64,000 bases of DNA from Enterovibrio baiacu (lineage in GTDB: Bacteria; Pseudomonadota; Gammaproteobacteria; Enterobacterales; Vibrionaceae): assembly GCF_004120195.1 (NCBI RefSeq), contig NZ_SCHN01000015.1, forward strand, positions 1 through 64,000, read 5' to 3'. The notes beneath the pieces were generated by a model that saw nothing but the letters and a program-made list of their open reading frames with translations, did not search any database and was not told the DNA's origin. This document shows, piece by piece, positions 26,670 to 36,260 of this stretch (position 1 is the stretch's first letter; each line of letters begins with the position of its first letter). Both the position numbers and the translations under genes were made by a program.

Positions 26670-28199
26670 TCAGCGATGAATGCCGAGCTTCTTGCCCATA
26701 CGGTAGAGATTGCCTCTGTCCATGTGCAAAAACTCTGCAGCTTTTGCCCAAATTCCCCCCGTTTTTTCAAGTGCATGAGAAATTAGATCGCGCTGATAGG
26801 TTTCTACTAACTCACGCATGCCGTGATGATCGGGTGGGAAATAGTGCGATGTGTTTTTGACATCACTCTTCGCGGAAACGACATCAAAATGTCCCATTTC
26901 AATGGTGTGGCATTGAGCTTGAATGGCCCGTAACGCGGCACGCGTAATCGTGTGTTCTAATTCACGCACGTTTCCCGGCCATGCTTGGTCTTCCAGCATG
27001 GCGAGGGCTTTTGCGTGAATGTGAAGGTTTGGCACGTTGAATTGATGACGCACTTTTTCTAGCAAATACCCTGCTAACACAGGAATATCCCCGTCGCGCT
27101 TGCGAAGGGCAGGCACGGCGATGGGGAAGACATTAAGGCGATGGTAAAGATCGGCGCGAAAATGGCCAGCATCCACTTCCTTTTCGAGTATGCGGTTAGT
27201 GGCCGCGACGATGCGGACATTCACCAACAAGTGTTTATCGCTACCGACACGTTGTAACTCACCTTGCTGGATCACGCGAAGCAGCTTAGCTTGCAGTACC
27301 AAGGGCAATTCGCCCACTTCATCGAGAAACAGGGTTCCGCCATCAGCCAGTTCAAATTTCCCCGCACGGTTGCTGGTGGCGCCGGTAAATGCCCCTTTTA
27401 CATGGCCGAACAGTTCGCTTTCAGCCAAGCCTTCTGGCAATGCTGCACAGTTCACATAGATCATGGGTTTGTCGCTGCGGTTTGATTGCGCATGGACGCT
27501 GTGCGCAACCAACTCTTTTCCTGTGCCCGTTTCTCCCGTGATTAACACGGCATAGTCTGATGCGGCCACGGTGGCGATATTGTGTCGAAGCTGCTGTATC
27601 TGCGGACTGAGTCCAATCATTTCGCCTTGCAGCGAACGTGCTTGTTGGATCAGGGTTTCGGTAACCGATTTTTGTTTATGATTTTGCGCTTTTAGCGCGT
27701 TGACCAAGCCAATGTTTCGTAGCGTGGCTGCGGCTAACGCTGCAAAGGTTTCTATGGCGACAGGTTCGATATGATCGAACGCGCCCACGGTTAATGAATC
27801 CATGGTCAGTGCGCCAACCAAGTGCCCGTCAACATGCAAGCTGCACCCCATGCAATCATGCACGTCAATGGATGCATCATCGGTGAGGAGCACGCCGTCA
27901 AAAGGGTCGGGGAGCGGGCAGTCAGCATCAAAGCGAACAGGGCCTTTTGTGGCGACGATGGCCTCAAGGCGCGGGTGGGATTTTGGGAAGAATCGTCGCC
28001 CAAGCACAGTGCTGGAAAGCCCTTTTACGGCGACAGGCGAGAGGAAGCCATCTTTGTCGAAAATAAACAAGGCGCTGGCATCACAGGGAAAGACGTCACT
28101 CATTCCGTCTATCAAGCGTTGATACTGTTTTTCGCTGGCAAGGTTGGAGCTGAGGTTCAATGCAATATTGAGTAGCACATGGTCCATATTCGAAGACAT
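26670..28199 (-). CDS. norR: NorR-type sigma-54-dependent nitric oxide regulator
   Basis: This 509-residue activator senses NO through an N-terminal GAF domain with a mononuclear iron. GAF features typical of NorR are RRFFPKSHPRLE, PLPDPFDG and TMDSL (about 68-135). The AAA+ domain has Walker A GETGTGKE at 222-229 and the sigma-54 loop GAFTGA at 269-274, both intact. A Fis-type helix-turn-helix ends the protein (about 465-507). In other bacteria NorR drives norVW or hmp; here its nearest target candidate is hcp. The regulator-promoter match makes this assignment strong. Confidence 0.9.
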   Translation of the reverse strand: MSSNMDHVLLNIALNLSSNLASEKQYQRLIDGMSDVFPCDASALFIFDKDGFLSPVAVKGLSSTVLGRRFFPKSHPRLEAIVATKGPVRFDADCPLPDPFDGVLLTDDASIDVHDCMGCSLHVDGHLVGALTMDSLTVGAFDHIEPVAIETFAALAAATLRNIGLVNALKAQNHKQKSVTETLIQQARSLQGEMIGLSPQIQQLRHNIATVAASDYAVLITGETGTGKELVAHSVHAQSNRSDKPMIYVNCAALPEGLAESELFGHVKGAFTGATSNRAGKFELADGGTLFLDEVGELPLVLQAKLLRVIQQGELQRVGSDKHLLVNVRIVAATNRILEKEVDAGHFRADLYHRLNVFPIAVPALRKRDGDIPVLAGYLLEKVRHQFNVPNLHIHAKALAMLEDQAWPGNVRELEHTITRAALRAIQAQCHTIEMGHFDVVSAKSDVKNTSHYFPPDHHGMRELVETYQRDLISHALEKTGGIWAKAAEFLHMDRGNLYRMGKKLGIHR

Positions 28200-28501
28200 G
28201 AGAAGAACCGAGAAAAGGAAACACGAGGGAATAGTAGCAATCTGATGTCATTTGAACATCGAAACCAAACACTGATTGATGTCTGATTGACGACGATCAA
28301 TCTAGCAAAAAGCGGTGTCATTCGGCTGGCGCGTTGAGCTATCGAATCTCATCGTTGTAAGGCTATGAATGTTGACTGATTTCTAACGCCATCTTAAAAC
28401 TGAACCGATAATTCAGAAAAAGCAGGAAATCATGTCAGAGCGCTAACCATTGGTGGTACGGTATTCCTTCTACATAACCAAAAATAACAAAGGAAATACG
28501 A
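28200..28501. other. norR / VOC divergent intergenic region
   Basis: About 300 bp separate the two divergent genes and should hold both promoters. No clear operator, terminator or small gene was found. Confidence 0.4.
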
Positions 28502-28885
28502 ATGTTTAGTCACGTGATGTTAGGTGTGGACGACATGGAAAAGTCCAAGACTTTTTATGATGCGATTTTAGGAAAATTGGGATACAGCGAAGGGGTATTC
28601 GATCCAAAAGGCCGATGCTTCTACTTCGCCCCTACAGGCGTTTTCGCGATCACCAAGCCCATTAACGGTGAGCCTGCGAGTCATGGGAATGGCAGCACCA
28701 TCGGCTTTGCTGCGGCGAGTCCTGAATTGGTTGATGCGTTTCATGATGCGGGTTTGGCAAACGGCGGTACAACCTGTGAAGAACCTCCGGGCGTCAGAGA
28801 GTCTGCAGTAATGAAGCTTTACTTGGGGTATTTACGCGATCCATCCGGTAACAAAATTTGCGCAACCCATCGATTGCCAGAATAA
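28502..28885 (+). CDS. Glyoxalase/VOC-family protein
   Basis: This 127-residue protein has the VOC fold pattern: FSHVMLGVDDMEKSKTFYDA at the start, a beta-alpha-beta repeat, then YLRDPSGNKICATHR at the end. Members bind a divalent metal with H and E residues; H4 and a late acidic residue are candidates. The substrate is unknown. It is divergent from norR with 302 bp between, so a link to NO stress is possible but not shown. Confidence 0.85.
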   Translation: MFSHVMLGVDDMEKSKTFYDAILGKLGYSEGVFDPKGRCFYFAPTGVFAITKPINGEPASHGNGSTIGFAAASPELVDAFHDAGLANGGTTCEEPPGVRESAVMKLYLGYLRDPSGNKICATHRLPE

Positions 28886-29623
28886 TCACGACGAAAGGGT
28901 ATGTTCATGGCCCTTTTCTCAACCCTCTGTGCCTATGATTGCTGGCTAGCCACGAGAACACGAGCGATCTTTTTGGTGGCTACTTTGGTTCGTGGAACAC
29001 CCAGCAGGTACAGACTATTCAGCGTTGATACCTAAGCGTTAACGATATCGACGTTCGAATTGTCCCCCTTTGCTCTTGTGCAAAGGGGTATAAAGCACTT
29101 CTACCTCCTTCGTCTTCAGCTTCGCAACAACAATCATCGCAACAACAAACGCCAATTCCATCGTTGCCAACTCTGCGCCTAATCGTATCGGATCAGTTCA
29201 AATTCAAGTGTTGTGCGCAGCCAAATTGCTTTGGATGATGAGAATCCGGGTGGATAAGGGCTATCCACTTTTCCGTCACTGAAACATTGACGCCAAGTTT
29301 TAATGCCTAATATTTTGTGATTTAGTGCGTTTTGTCTTGGTTTTCTGTGTGTTGGGAAAGCTTCTACAAAGTGATGATAATTATGTGCTTGTGTGAATCG
29401 CACTGATTTAAAATTATCAATATGTATCAATAAATGGACAATTTAGTGGGGTGTTTTACTCTAACCGTCATTCAATAAAGTTCATACAAATTGTGGGGTT
29501 TTAGCGTTAATGCTCTAATTGGTACATTTTTAAATTTAAGATGTATTTTTAATGTAACAAATGAAAAAGGGGAATCTGCGAAAGACTAGTAACTCTTTGT
29601 AAAAAAGGCGTTAGTTTAGGAAT
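28886..29623. other. Long A/T-rich intergenic region upstream of the RTX gene
   Basis: About 740 bp hold no convincing gene. A 9-bp-stem hairpin lies at 29065-29088 (CCCCTTTGC / GCAAAGGGG). A 30-bp stretch at 29267-29296 matches 27/30 bases at 34581-34610 inside the pseudouridine synthase remnant. In the minus-strand frame both encode a W-R-Q-x3-D-G-K-V pattern. This may be an eroded gene fragment. Confidence 0.45.
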
Positions 29624-29658
29624 GCATGACTATATTGAGACTCAGTCTTTAGTCATGC
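29624..29658. promoter_or_regulatory. Hairpin / palindrome upstream of the RTX gene
   Basis: GCATGACTA at 29624-29632 is inverted at 29650-29658 (TAGTCATGC). A second palindrome, AGACTCAGTCT, lies in the loop. It sits about 125 bp before the RTX start. It could be an operator or an RNA hairpin; no T-run follows. Confidence 0.4.
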
Positions 29659-29781
29659 TTAAGTCGAGTGGAAGGCAAACCCAATGCATCGGTTTCATAT
29701 GTGAGACACTCACCACCTTTCGATCAGGGCTCGAACCCAACAATATATAGGTTGTAAACCACGTATTCATTGGAAGGGAAC

Positions 29782-32481
29782 ATGACAACGATCATTCAAG
29801 GTACCGAAAACGACGACACGCTTCGCGGCACAGAAGGCGTTGATTTTATTTATGGCAATGGCGGCGATGATTTTATCCAAGGTGACGGCGACGTTGACTT
29901 TATTTACGGCGGTGACGGCAACGACACTGTTATTGGTGGAGATCACACGGACGAAGTTCATGGCGATGCGGGTGATGATTGGGTTCGTGGTGGTCTACAG
30001 GATGATAAAGTTTACGGTGGTACTGGGGATGATCGTGTAGAAGGTGGCCTGGGCAATGACCTCGTCAGCGGCGGCGAAGGTGACGATAGGCTTTTTGGTA
30101 ATGAAGGCAATGACACCATTTCTGGCGGTGAAGGCCGAGATATTGTCCGTGCGGGAGATGATGATGATGTCGTGTCTGGCGGAACGGGCAATGATGTGTT
30201 GTTTGGTGAAAACGGTAATGATGTTATCGAAGGCAATGACGATAACGATGTCGTTTGGGGTGGTGAAGGTAATGACCGTCTATTTGGCGGCAGCGAAAAC
30301 GGCGAGTCTGGTGACGGACAAACGCCGGACTCGTCAGATGCTGAACCCATCTATCAAAAATCTACGCCTGGATCCTCCAGTACTTTTACCACAAGCGACG
30401 GTGACATAATCACCATGACCTCTGCTGACAATGGTGGTCTGAATGGGATTAATGGTATTCATTACCAAACTGTTCAAGGTGTGTTTGAAGGGTATTACTT
30501 AGGGCAATCTTCAGGTACATGGAGTGACAGTCATACTCATATTTTGTCAGATGAGGTGCATGGTTTACGTGTAACGGTTGGCTACATGGCGCGAACTGAG
30601 CAGATTTGGTTCAAATTGGATGGTGTAGAAATCAGCCTTGCTGACGGTATTGAAAACGGCACAATCAGACTTAGCAATGTGAGTGGTGATAATGATGATT
30701 TCATCAACGATGCAGGGCACCTGCAATCCGGTGAAATTGATGGAACGGATTACACCACGATTGAAATAGACATGTCATTTACCACACTTGAAGTGCTTTC
30801 TTCTGGTCATTCTGGTGGTATCAGCTACGAAATCTACCTTAACACAGAACCTAAAACCGTCCCTCATTCGGACGGCAACGATTCTCTATACGGTGCAGAA
30901 GGCACTGACTATATCGATGGCGGTACCGGCGACGACTATATCGATGGTGGTATTGATAACGATACTCTCATCGGTGGTGAGGGCTCCGATACCCTGCTAG
31001 GGCGCGAAGGCGTGGATATCATCTCTGGTGATGCAGGCAATGACACAGTTTATGCCGGTGACAACGATGATATCGTATCAGGCGGGGCGGGCACTGATGA
31101 GCTTTGGGGTGACAAGGGCGATGACTTCATTGAGGGTAATACTGGCGATGACGTGATTTGGGGCGGAGAAGGAAATGACCGCTTATTTGGTGGCGACGAG
31201 GGCGAAGCTCAAGTACCAGCGCCGTCTGAGCCTGTCTATCAAAAATCTACACCTGGTTCATCCAGTGAGTTCACCACAACGACGGGTGACACTATCACCA
31301 TGACGTCTGTCGACAATGGTGGTCTAAATGGAATCAATGGTAACCACTATCAAACGGTTCAAGGTGTCTTTGAAGGGTACTACATGGGGACTAACCCAGG
31401 TACGTGGACAGATAGCCATACGCACGTATTGTCAGAAGAAGCAAATGGCTTACGCATTAAAGTGGGTTACATGACCTACTCAGAACAGATTTGGTTCAAA
31501 CTGGATGGTGTTGAAATCAGCCTGGCGGATGGTATTGCCAACGGTACGATCAGCATCAGTAACTTGAGTGGCGATAACGATGATTTCATCAATGAAGCTG
31601 GTCACCTCCAATCGCGCGATGTTGACACTCGCGACTACACCACAATCGATATAGACATGCCTTTTACCACACTCGATGTCATGTCTTCAGGTAATGCGGG
31701 TGGTATCAGTTATGAAATCTATGTTGATACCACGCCAGTCGTCCCTGCAGATGGAAACGACACGATCTATGGTCAAGCTGGTGATGACGTTATCGACGGT
31801 GGTTCGGGTAATGATGTTCTGAATGGTGGTGCTGATAATGACACCATCGAGGGCGGCTATGGAAATGATGTTGTTCATGGCGATGAAGGGGATGATTTAC
31901 TCTTAGGTAATGAGGGTAACGACAAACTTTACGGTGATGAAGGACAGGACGAGATCCATGGCGGTGCGGGAAGCGACGTGATTAACGCTGGTGAAGGCAA
32001 CGATAGAGCGTTTGGTGGTGATGGTGATGATCGCATTATCGGTCGTTGGGGTGATGACACCCTGAAAGGCGACGGCGGGAATGATCTTATTCGTGGCGAG
32101 TGGGGGCAAGACCGTCTCTTTGGCGGCACGGGTAACGATGAACTTCACGGTGGTGGCGATTATGACGTCATTCGCGGCGAAGAGGGCGATGACCTCATTG
32201 TTGGCGGACAAGGTAACGACTATCTCTGGGGTGGCGAAGGGAGTGATGTTTTTTACTTTGATACTTCAGCGAATGGCGGTAGCGACAATATCTTTGATTT
32301 TGAAAAAGGTGTCGATGTTATTGAAATCCACGGCTCGTATTCAACGGGCATGAATGATGTGACGTATTGGGCGCATGATGCCAATACCACGGCGTTCCAT
32401 TTCGGTAATTCAAACTCTTCAATTGTCCTTCACGATTTCTCAATCGATCAGGTAAGTGCGGACATCTTTGATTTCACATAA
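29782..32481 (+). CDS. Large RTX-repeat protein with duplicated unknown domain
   Basis: From ATG at 29782 (GGAAGGGAA just upstream; an in-frame TTG at 29770 is not needed) the product is 899 residues. Three blocks of GGxGxDxUx calcium-binding repeats lie at about residues 6-175, 365-475 and 660-830. Between them sit two copies of a ~170-residue domain (about 188-357 and 483-652). The copies begin YQKSTPGSSS and share QTVQGVFEGYY and EQIWFKLDGVEISLADGI. No N-terminal signal peptide is present. The C-terminus (SDNIFDFEKGVDVIEIHGS and the final DIFDFT) is typical of type I secretion substrates. The secretion ATPase and adaptor are not nearby. Function is unknown; adhesion or a calcium-dependent enzyme are possibilities. 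Confidence 0.85.
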   Translation: MTTIIQGTENDDTLRGTEGVDFIYGNGGDDFIQGDGDVDFIYGGDGNDTVIGGDHTDEVHGDAGDDWVRGGLQDDKVYGGTGDDRVEGGLGNDLVSGGEGDDRLFGNEGNDTISGGEGRDIVRAGDDDDVVSGGTGNDVLFGENGNDVIEGNDDNDVVWGGEGNDRLFGGSENGESGDGQTPDSSDAEPIYQKSTPGSSSTFTTSDGDIITMTSADNGGLNGINGIHYQTVQGVFEGYYLGQSSGTWSDSHTHILSDEVHGLRVTVGYMARTEQIWFKLDGVEISLADGIENGTIRLSNVSGDNDDFINDAGHLQSGEIDGTDYTTIEIDMSFTTLEVLSSGHSGGISYEIYLNTEPKTVPHSDGNDSLYGAEGTDYIDGGTGDDYIDGGIDNDTLIGGEGSDTLLGREGVDIISGDAGNDTVYAGDNDDIVSGGAGTDELWGDKGDDFIEGNTGDDVIWGGEGNDRLFGGDEGEAQVPAPSEPVYQKSTPGSSSEFTTTTGDTITMTSVDNGGLNGINGNHYQTVQGVFEGYYMGTNPGTWTDSHTHVLSEEANGLRIKVGYMTYSEQIWFKLDGVEISLADGIANGTISISNLSGDNDDFINEAGHLQSRDVDTRDYTTIDIDMPFTTLDVMSSGNAGGISYEIYVDTTPVVPADGNDTIYGQAGDDVIDGGSGNDVLNGGADNDTIEGGYGNDVVHGDEGDDLLLGNEGNDKLYGDEGQDEIHGGAGSDVINAGEGNDRAFGGDGDDRIIGRWGDDTLKGDGGNDLIRGEWGQDRLFGGTGNDELHGGGDYDVIRGEEGDDLIVGGQGNDYLWGGEGSDVFYFDTSANGGSDNIFDFEKGVDVIEIHGSYSTGMNDVTYWAHDANTTAFHFGNSNSSIVLHDFSIDQVSADIFDFT

Positions 32482-32511
32482 GTAATGATTTTTTATTAAC
32501 CTCCCTCTTTG

Positions 32512-32537
32512 GCACCAAGTGATTGGTGCTTTTTTTA
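32512..32537 (+). terminator. Terminator after the RTX gene
   Basis: GCACCAA at 32512-32518 pairs with TTGGTGC at 32523-32529, followed by a T-run. Confidence 0.85.
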
Positions 32538-32564
32538 ATTGCTAATAATTTACAGGAATAAAAT

Positions 32565-34274
32565 ATGTTAAAGAAAACGGCAATAGCAACGATTATGCTT
32601 TCAAGCTTAGTTGCACAACAAAGCCTTGCTTCTTGTTTTGGTAATGTATATTCATTGAATGCTGGTCGTGGTCACGTTGGTATTTTGGTTGATATTCAGG
32701 AATCGGATGTATTTACTGGGAATTATAGTGGTGATAGAGCACTTGCAGTATCAAGAACAGCTTTTAGTGCTTCTGCAATGACATATGATCGTAATAACGA
32801 TCGCATCTATTATGTGAGTTCTCCACGCCCAAGCAAATATCATGTTCAAGGCTTAGAAAACCTTGTGTCGGAAGATGAATTTAATAATTTAGATTTTCAT
32901 GCCTTCACTCAGAAAAACCAGCTCGCATATTATGATCCTAAAACAGGGGGAAATATCATCGTTGCAGATGTTCCTGCTACATTCAGGATGGCTTTCGACC
33001 CAAATGATAATCTGATTTATGCTTCAGATAACCAGAAGATATTCACGATTGACCCTGTGACGGGTGAATCTACTGATATCGCTGAATTTAGTTCGGGAAT
33101 AAGGCAGGGGGGGTTCAGTTCCTGGGGGGATTTTTTATTTCACAAAGGCGAGCTCTTATTTATTACGAATGGTAGAACCTTTATTGTAAATAAAGAAACG
33201 GGTGCTGTTTCATTAAAAGCATTCCATTTTACAGACTTTATTACTTCGGCTACATTAGACCAGAATGGTCAAGTTCTCATCGCAGCGAAAAATCAGAATG
33301 TAACAGGTAATGTTAATAGTACTCACCTGTATCGATTTAACCCTGAGACAGGTGAGAGAGTTACTGTCGGCCTTGTTCCTGCTCGTCTGAGCGCAATGGC
33401 GACAAACACTTCTGAAACTTACAATTGCTATCCAGAAACATTATTTAAATCGGATCTGAACCTATCAGTAACAGAAGTGAGTGATGTTTCAATAGAAGAG
33501 GGCAATACTGCAGCTGTAACTATCTCATTCGATAAAAAGTCTGTAGCAGAAGCAGATTTGACATTGACATTGCGAAATGAAACGGCGTTATTGGGTGCAG
33601 ATTTTGACGGCTCGGTAGTGGTGAGTTTCGAGGATGGTTCCAGCCAAAATGTTACTTTAAGTGATTCGGCAACGACGTTAACAATCCCTGCTGGTAACAG
33701 TTCGATAACTGTTAATATTCCTACGATTGACAATGAGTTTGATGAAGCAGATAAAGCCTTTTTCCTCGATGCATCATTGCAAGAAGATAATAGTGATTTG
33801 TCTTCAGCAAAAATCACTATTGTTGATGAAGATATTGTTAGGAGCGAGCGTCTTCCACAAGCGGGACAGCCAATTTTCTCAAGGTGGCAGACACAAGGAA
33901 CTGTCTTTCAGTCAACAATTGGTGGGTTGGGCTATAACCGTGGGGGCACTCAACCTGGTGGTGTAGCATGGCAAGATTTTTCTGCTGTGAGCGGAGAAAC
34001 ATATAATGTAACCCTTACTTTCTGGGCTCATAGCTCAGGTAGCCCAACTCATACCGGCACAGCAGAAATTATCGATCTTGAAACTGGCGAAGTACTGGCA
34101 AATAGGACTGTTGATGTGCGTGGTGGACAAACAGTGGAAGTGCTGATGACCTTCGACAAGGCGCATTCTGGTAACCTTCGTCTTCGTGTTGCTAACCCAA
34201 GCAGCATCGGAAATATTGGAGCAAGTGATCTTGTATTGCGCTTTGCAAGTGTTTTTGGTGCAACACCAAGTTAA
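32565..34274 (+). CDS. Putative lipoprotein with propeller-like and Calx-beta domains
   Basis: This 569-residue protein has a signal peptide ending SLASC, which fits a lipobox with Cys24 as the lipidation site. Residues about 30-290 contain repeated short strands with YDRNNDRIYYVS and DPNDNLIYASDNQKIFTIDP, a pattern of beta-propeller proteins. A Calx-beta domain follows (about 300-420: VSIEEGNTAAVTISFD through VDEDIV). The last 140 residues look like a beta-sandwich (GETYNVTLTFWAHSSG). Base composition is more A/T-rich than the flanks. It follows the RTX gene after a terminator, so co-transcription is uncertain. The function is not recognised. Confidence 0.7.
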   Translation: MLKKTAIATIMLSSLVAQQSLASCFGNVYSLNAGRGHVGILVDIQESDVFTGNYSGDRALAVSRTAFSASAMTYDRNNDRIYYVSSPRPSKYHVQGLENLVSEDEFNNLDFHAFTQKNQLAYYDPKTGGNIIVADVPATFRMAFDPNDNLIYASDNQKIFTIDPVTGESTDIAEFSSGIRQGGFSSWGDFLFHKGELLFITNGRTFIVNKETGAVSLKAFHFTDFITSATLDQNGQVLIAAKNQNVTGNVNSTHLYRFNPETGERVTVGLVPARLSAMATNTSETYNCYPETLFKSDLNLSVTEVSDVSIEEGNTAAVTISFDKKSVAEADLTLTLRNETALLGADFDGSVVVSFEDGSSQNVTLSDSATTLTIPAGNSSITVNIPTIDNEFDEADKAFFLDASLQEDNSDLSSAKITIVDEDIVRSERLPQAGQPIFSRWQTQGTVFQSTIGGLGYNRGGTQPGGVAWQDFSAVSGETYNVTLTFWAHSSGSPTHTGTAEIIDLETGEVLANRTVDVRGGQTVEVLMTFDKAHSGNLRLRVANPSSIGNIGASDLVLRFASVFGATPS

Positions 34275-34329
34275 GCATTAACCGCAGGGATCAAAATCTT
34301 AAATATAATTTCTTTTGTCCTCCATCATT

Positions 34330-34355
34330 GGCACTGAGTAATCAGTGCCTTTTTT
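34330..34355 (+). terminator. Terminator after the Calx-beta lipoprotein gene
   Basis: GGCACTGA at 34330-34337 pairs with TCAGTGCC at 34342-34349, followed by six T residues. Confidence 0.85.
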
Positions 34356-34407
34356 GATCTCGCTATTAGTACACTCAGTCAGTAAACCAGTGATGTTTAT
34401 GTTTACG

Positions 34408-34720
34408 CTACTCCATCATGGTATCAATAAACTCTCTGAGCTTCTTCGGATAGAAATGCTGATGCGTATAGACGAGGTGGAAATGATGCTGACTGGCAAA
34501 CCACTTCGCGGTAATAGTAGATGCGTTGCTGAGGCTTGAATAAGGATTGTTCGGTAACCAGTGTGCCGTCGTAGTCGTGTACTTTTCCGTCACGGACACG
34601 TTGACGCCAAACCTGCGCATCAATGAAGGGGAACTTGATGATGAGGTATTCCAATACAGTGGCGACACCTGGATTGGTTTGCGGCAAGCTCAACGTTGAG
34701 GGTTGCTTTGAAATGCTCAT
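34408..34720 (-). pseudogene. Fusion scar: RluA-like N-terminus joined to a LysR C-terminus
   Basis: From ATG at 34720 the first 73 codons read like the start of an RluA-family pseudouridine synthase (VWRQRVRDGKVHDYDG, then KPQQRIYYYREV). At about 34502 the similarity ends. In another frame the sequence then continues as HHFHLVYTHQHFYPKKLREF ending IDTMME and a stop at 34408. This is the usual C-terminus of a LysR regulator. The catalytic core of the synthase and all the DNA-binding part of the regulator are missing. One deletion joining two genes explains it. The family calls rest on recognition, not a search. Confidence 0.6.
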
Positions 34721-35016
34721 GGTGCGTCATCTATTCTGCGTGGCGGGAGATTATAGTGTAAGTCGGCACTTAGAGTAAGAAGAAGCCGAGGTTTACGCAT
34801 CACGTAGCAACCTGATCCTCCCTGCACACATCCCTGTGAACCAATTCTTATACCTATAGAACCAAACTCCTTGCTTGTCAGACGGGGAGTATTGCGTTTG
34901 AGGTGTTTGCCTGCAGACTGGAGGTTATCTTCATACTGGTTTGTTCTTAACTTCAAACACGCTTAGAGAGAAGGATAGCGAGTTCTAGAATCTCCTAATA
35001 ACAATCACATGGGGTG

Positions 35017-36231
35017 ATGATGACTGAATCTGTGCCTACGCTGGTGACATACGCGGTTTTAGGGTGGATGGCGCTTAATGTTATTTTTTACGTGTCGGAA
35101 AAATGGATGGTATTTTCCGACATCATTTGGATTCTCCTGGCGGGCATCGCCTATGGCTGGGTGTCGACCAATCCAGAATCGGGTTTGCCAGAATTGGTGA
35201 TGGATCCAGATGTTGTCTTGTATGTCTTTGTGCCGCTGTTGATCTTCGCATCGACCAAGAAAATGTGCCTGTTTCATTTCAGGCCCATCATCGTGCCTGC
35301 TGTAATCGCAGGTACGCTCGGCATCGTGGTGAGCATGTTGACCATCGGATTGACCATTCACTGGTTGTTGGATGTTGCCTTACTGCCCGCATTGCTGTTT
35401 GGCGTGATCATTTCAGCGACCGACCCGCTTGCCGTCAGTGCTTTGTTCAAAGGCAACGAAAGCATCACTGAAAACCAAAAATTGCTGATAGAAGGTGAAT
35501 CGATCCTCAATGACGGTTTTGTTGTTACCGTGGCTGGCATACTCGCATTGCTGATTTTCAGCATGACCAGTTTCAGTGTGGTTGATACCAGCGTGAGCTT
35601 TGTAACACACATTGCGGGAGCGCTGATCAGCGGGGCGCTACTAGGCCGATTAGCCCGTTTTATTCTTCGATTAATGCACACATCGCACTATATACTCACC
35701 ACCAATATCACCCTTGCTCTTGCTTACGGCAGTTTTGTGGTGGCTGAAACCATGCACTTCTCTGGCATTCTGGCGGTGTTCGCCGCTGCGCTCGCTTATG
35801 GCTATAAACCAGACAAAGACAGAGCCAACCGCCTCGCGGAAGAAAGAGTGTGGGAATACCTCGACTATGCGGCAAATGCCTTGCTGTTCTTTTTGCTCGG
35901 CACCAGCTTCTTTGCGCTTACTGCAGAGACAAACTTACCCATCAGCTATACGCTGTTAGCGGTCGGGCTATTATTCGCAGGTCGTTTTGTCGCGCTTTCT
36001 GTGTTGAAGCCAGTGATGCGCGTGGAGGGCATGCGCCTTTCGATGAACGAGTTTTGGCTATTGAATTTCTCTGGGGCACGCGGCGCTGTCTCGGTTGCAC
36101 TCATTCTGTTGTTACCTGCAGATTTTGAGTATCAATCGCTGTTCTTGTCGCTGGCGTTTGTCATGATTTTGTTCTCTCTGCTTGTTTACCCGCTCGTGAC
36201 GGTAAGAATACTGTCGAAAATGACGCGTTGA
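35017..36231 (+). CDS. Na+(K+)/H+ antiporter, CPA1 family
   Basis: This ~404-residue protein is a NhaP-type monovalent cation/proton antiporter. About twelve helices span the protein. The family core is present: GVIISATDPLAVSALF (ion-binding DP pair) and EGESILNDGFVVT with ND. A late ARGAVSVAL segment also fits. The start is one of several tandem ATGs at 35017-35022 after GTG at 35014. It lacks the large C-terminal cytoplasmic domain of many homologues. It should help pH and sodium homeostasis, consistent with a marine lifestyle. Confidence 0.88.
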   Translation: MMTESVPTLVTYAVLGWMALNVIFYVSEKWMVFSDIIWILLAGIAYGWVSTNPESGLPELVMDPDVVLYVFVPLLIFASTKKMCLFHFRPIIVPAVIAGTLGIVVSMLTIGLTIHWLLDVALLPALLFGVIISATDPLAVSALFKGNESITENQKLLIEGESILNDGFVVTVAGILALLIFSMTSFSVVDTSVSFVTHIAGALISGALLGRLARFILRLMHTSHYILTTNITLALAYGSFVVAETMHFSGILAVFAAALAYGYKPDKDRANRLAEERVWEYLDYAANALLFFLLGTSFFALTAETNLPISYTLLAVGLLFAGRFVALSVLKPVMRVEGMRLSMNEFWLLNFSGARGAVSVALILLLPADFEYQSLFLSLAFVMILFSLLVYPLVTVRILSKMTR

Positions 36232-36260
36232 TTCATCGAACAGGAACCGCTTTAAAAACC

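Noticed and set aside
30012-32211. Minus-strand and other-frame open frames across the RTX gene
   Set aside because: They arise from the repetitive glycine/aspartate codons of the RTX repeats; composition is an artefact.
34345-34539. 64-residue plus-strand open frame
   Set aside because: It is antisense to the RluA/LysR scar and starts in the terminator of the upstream gene.
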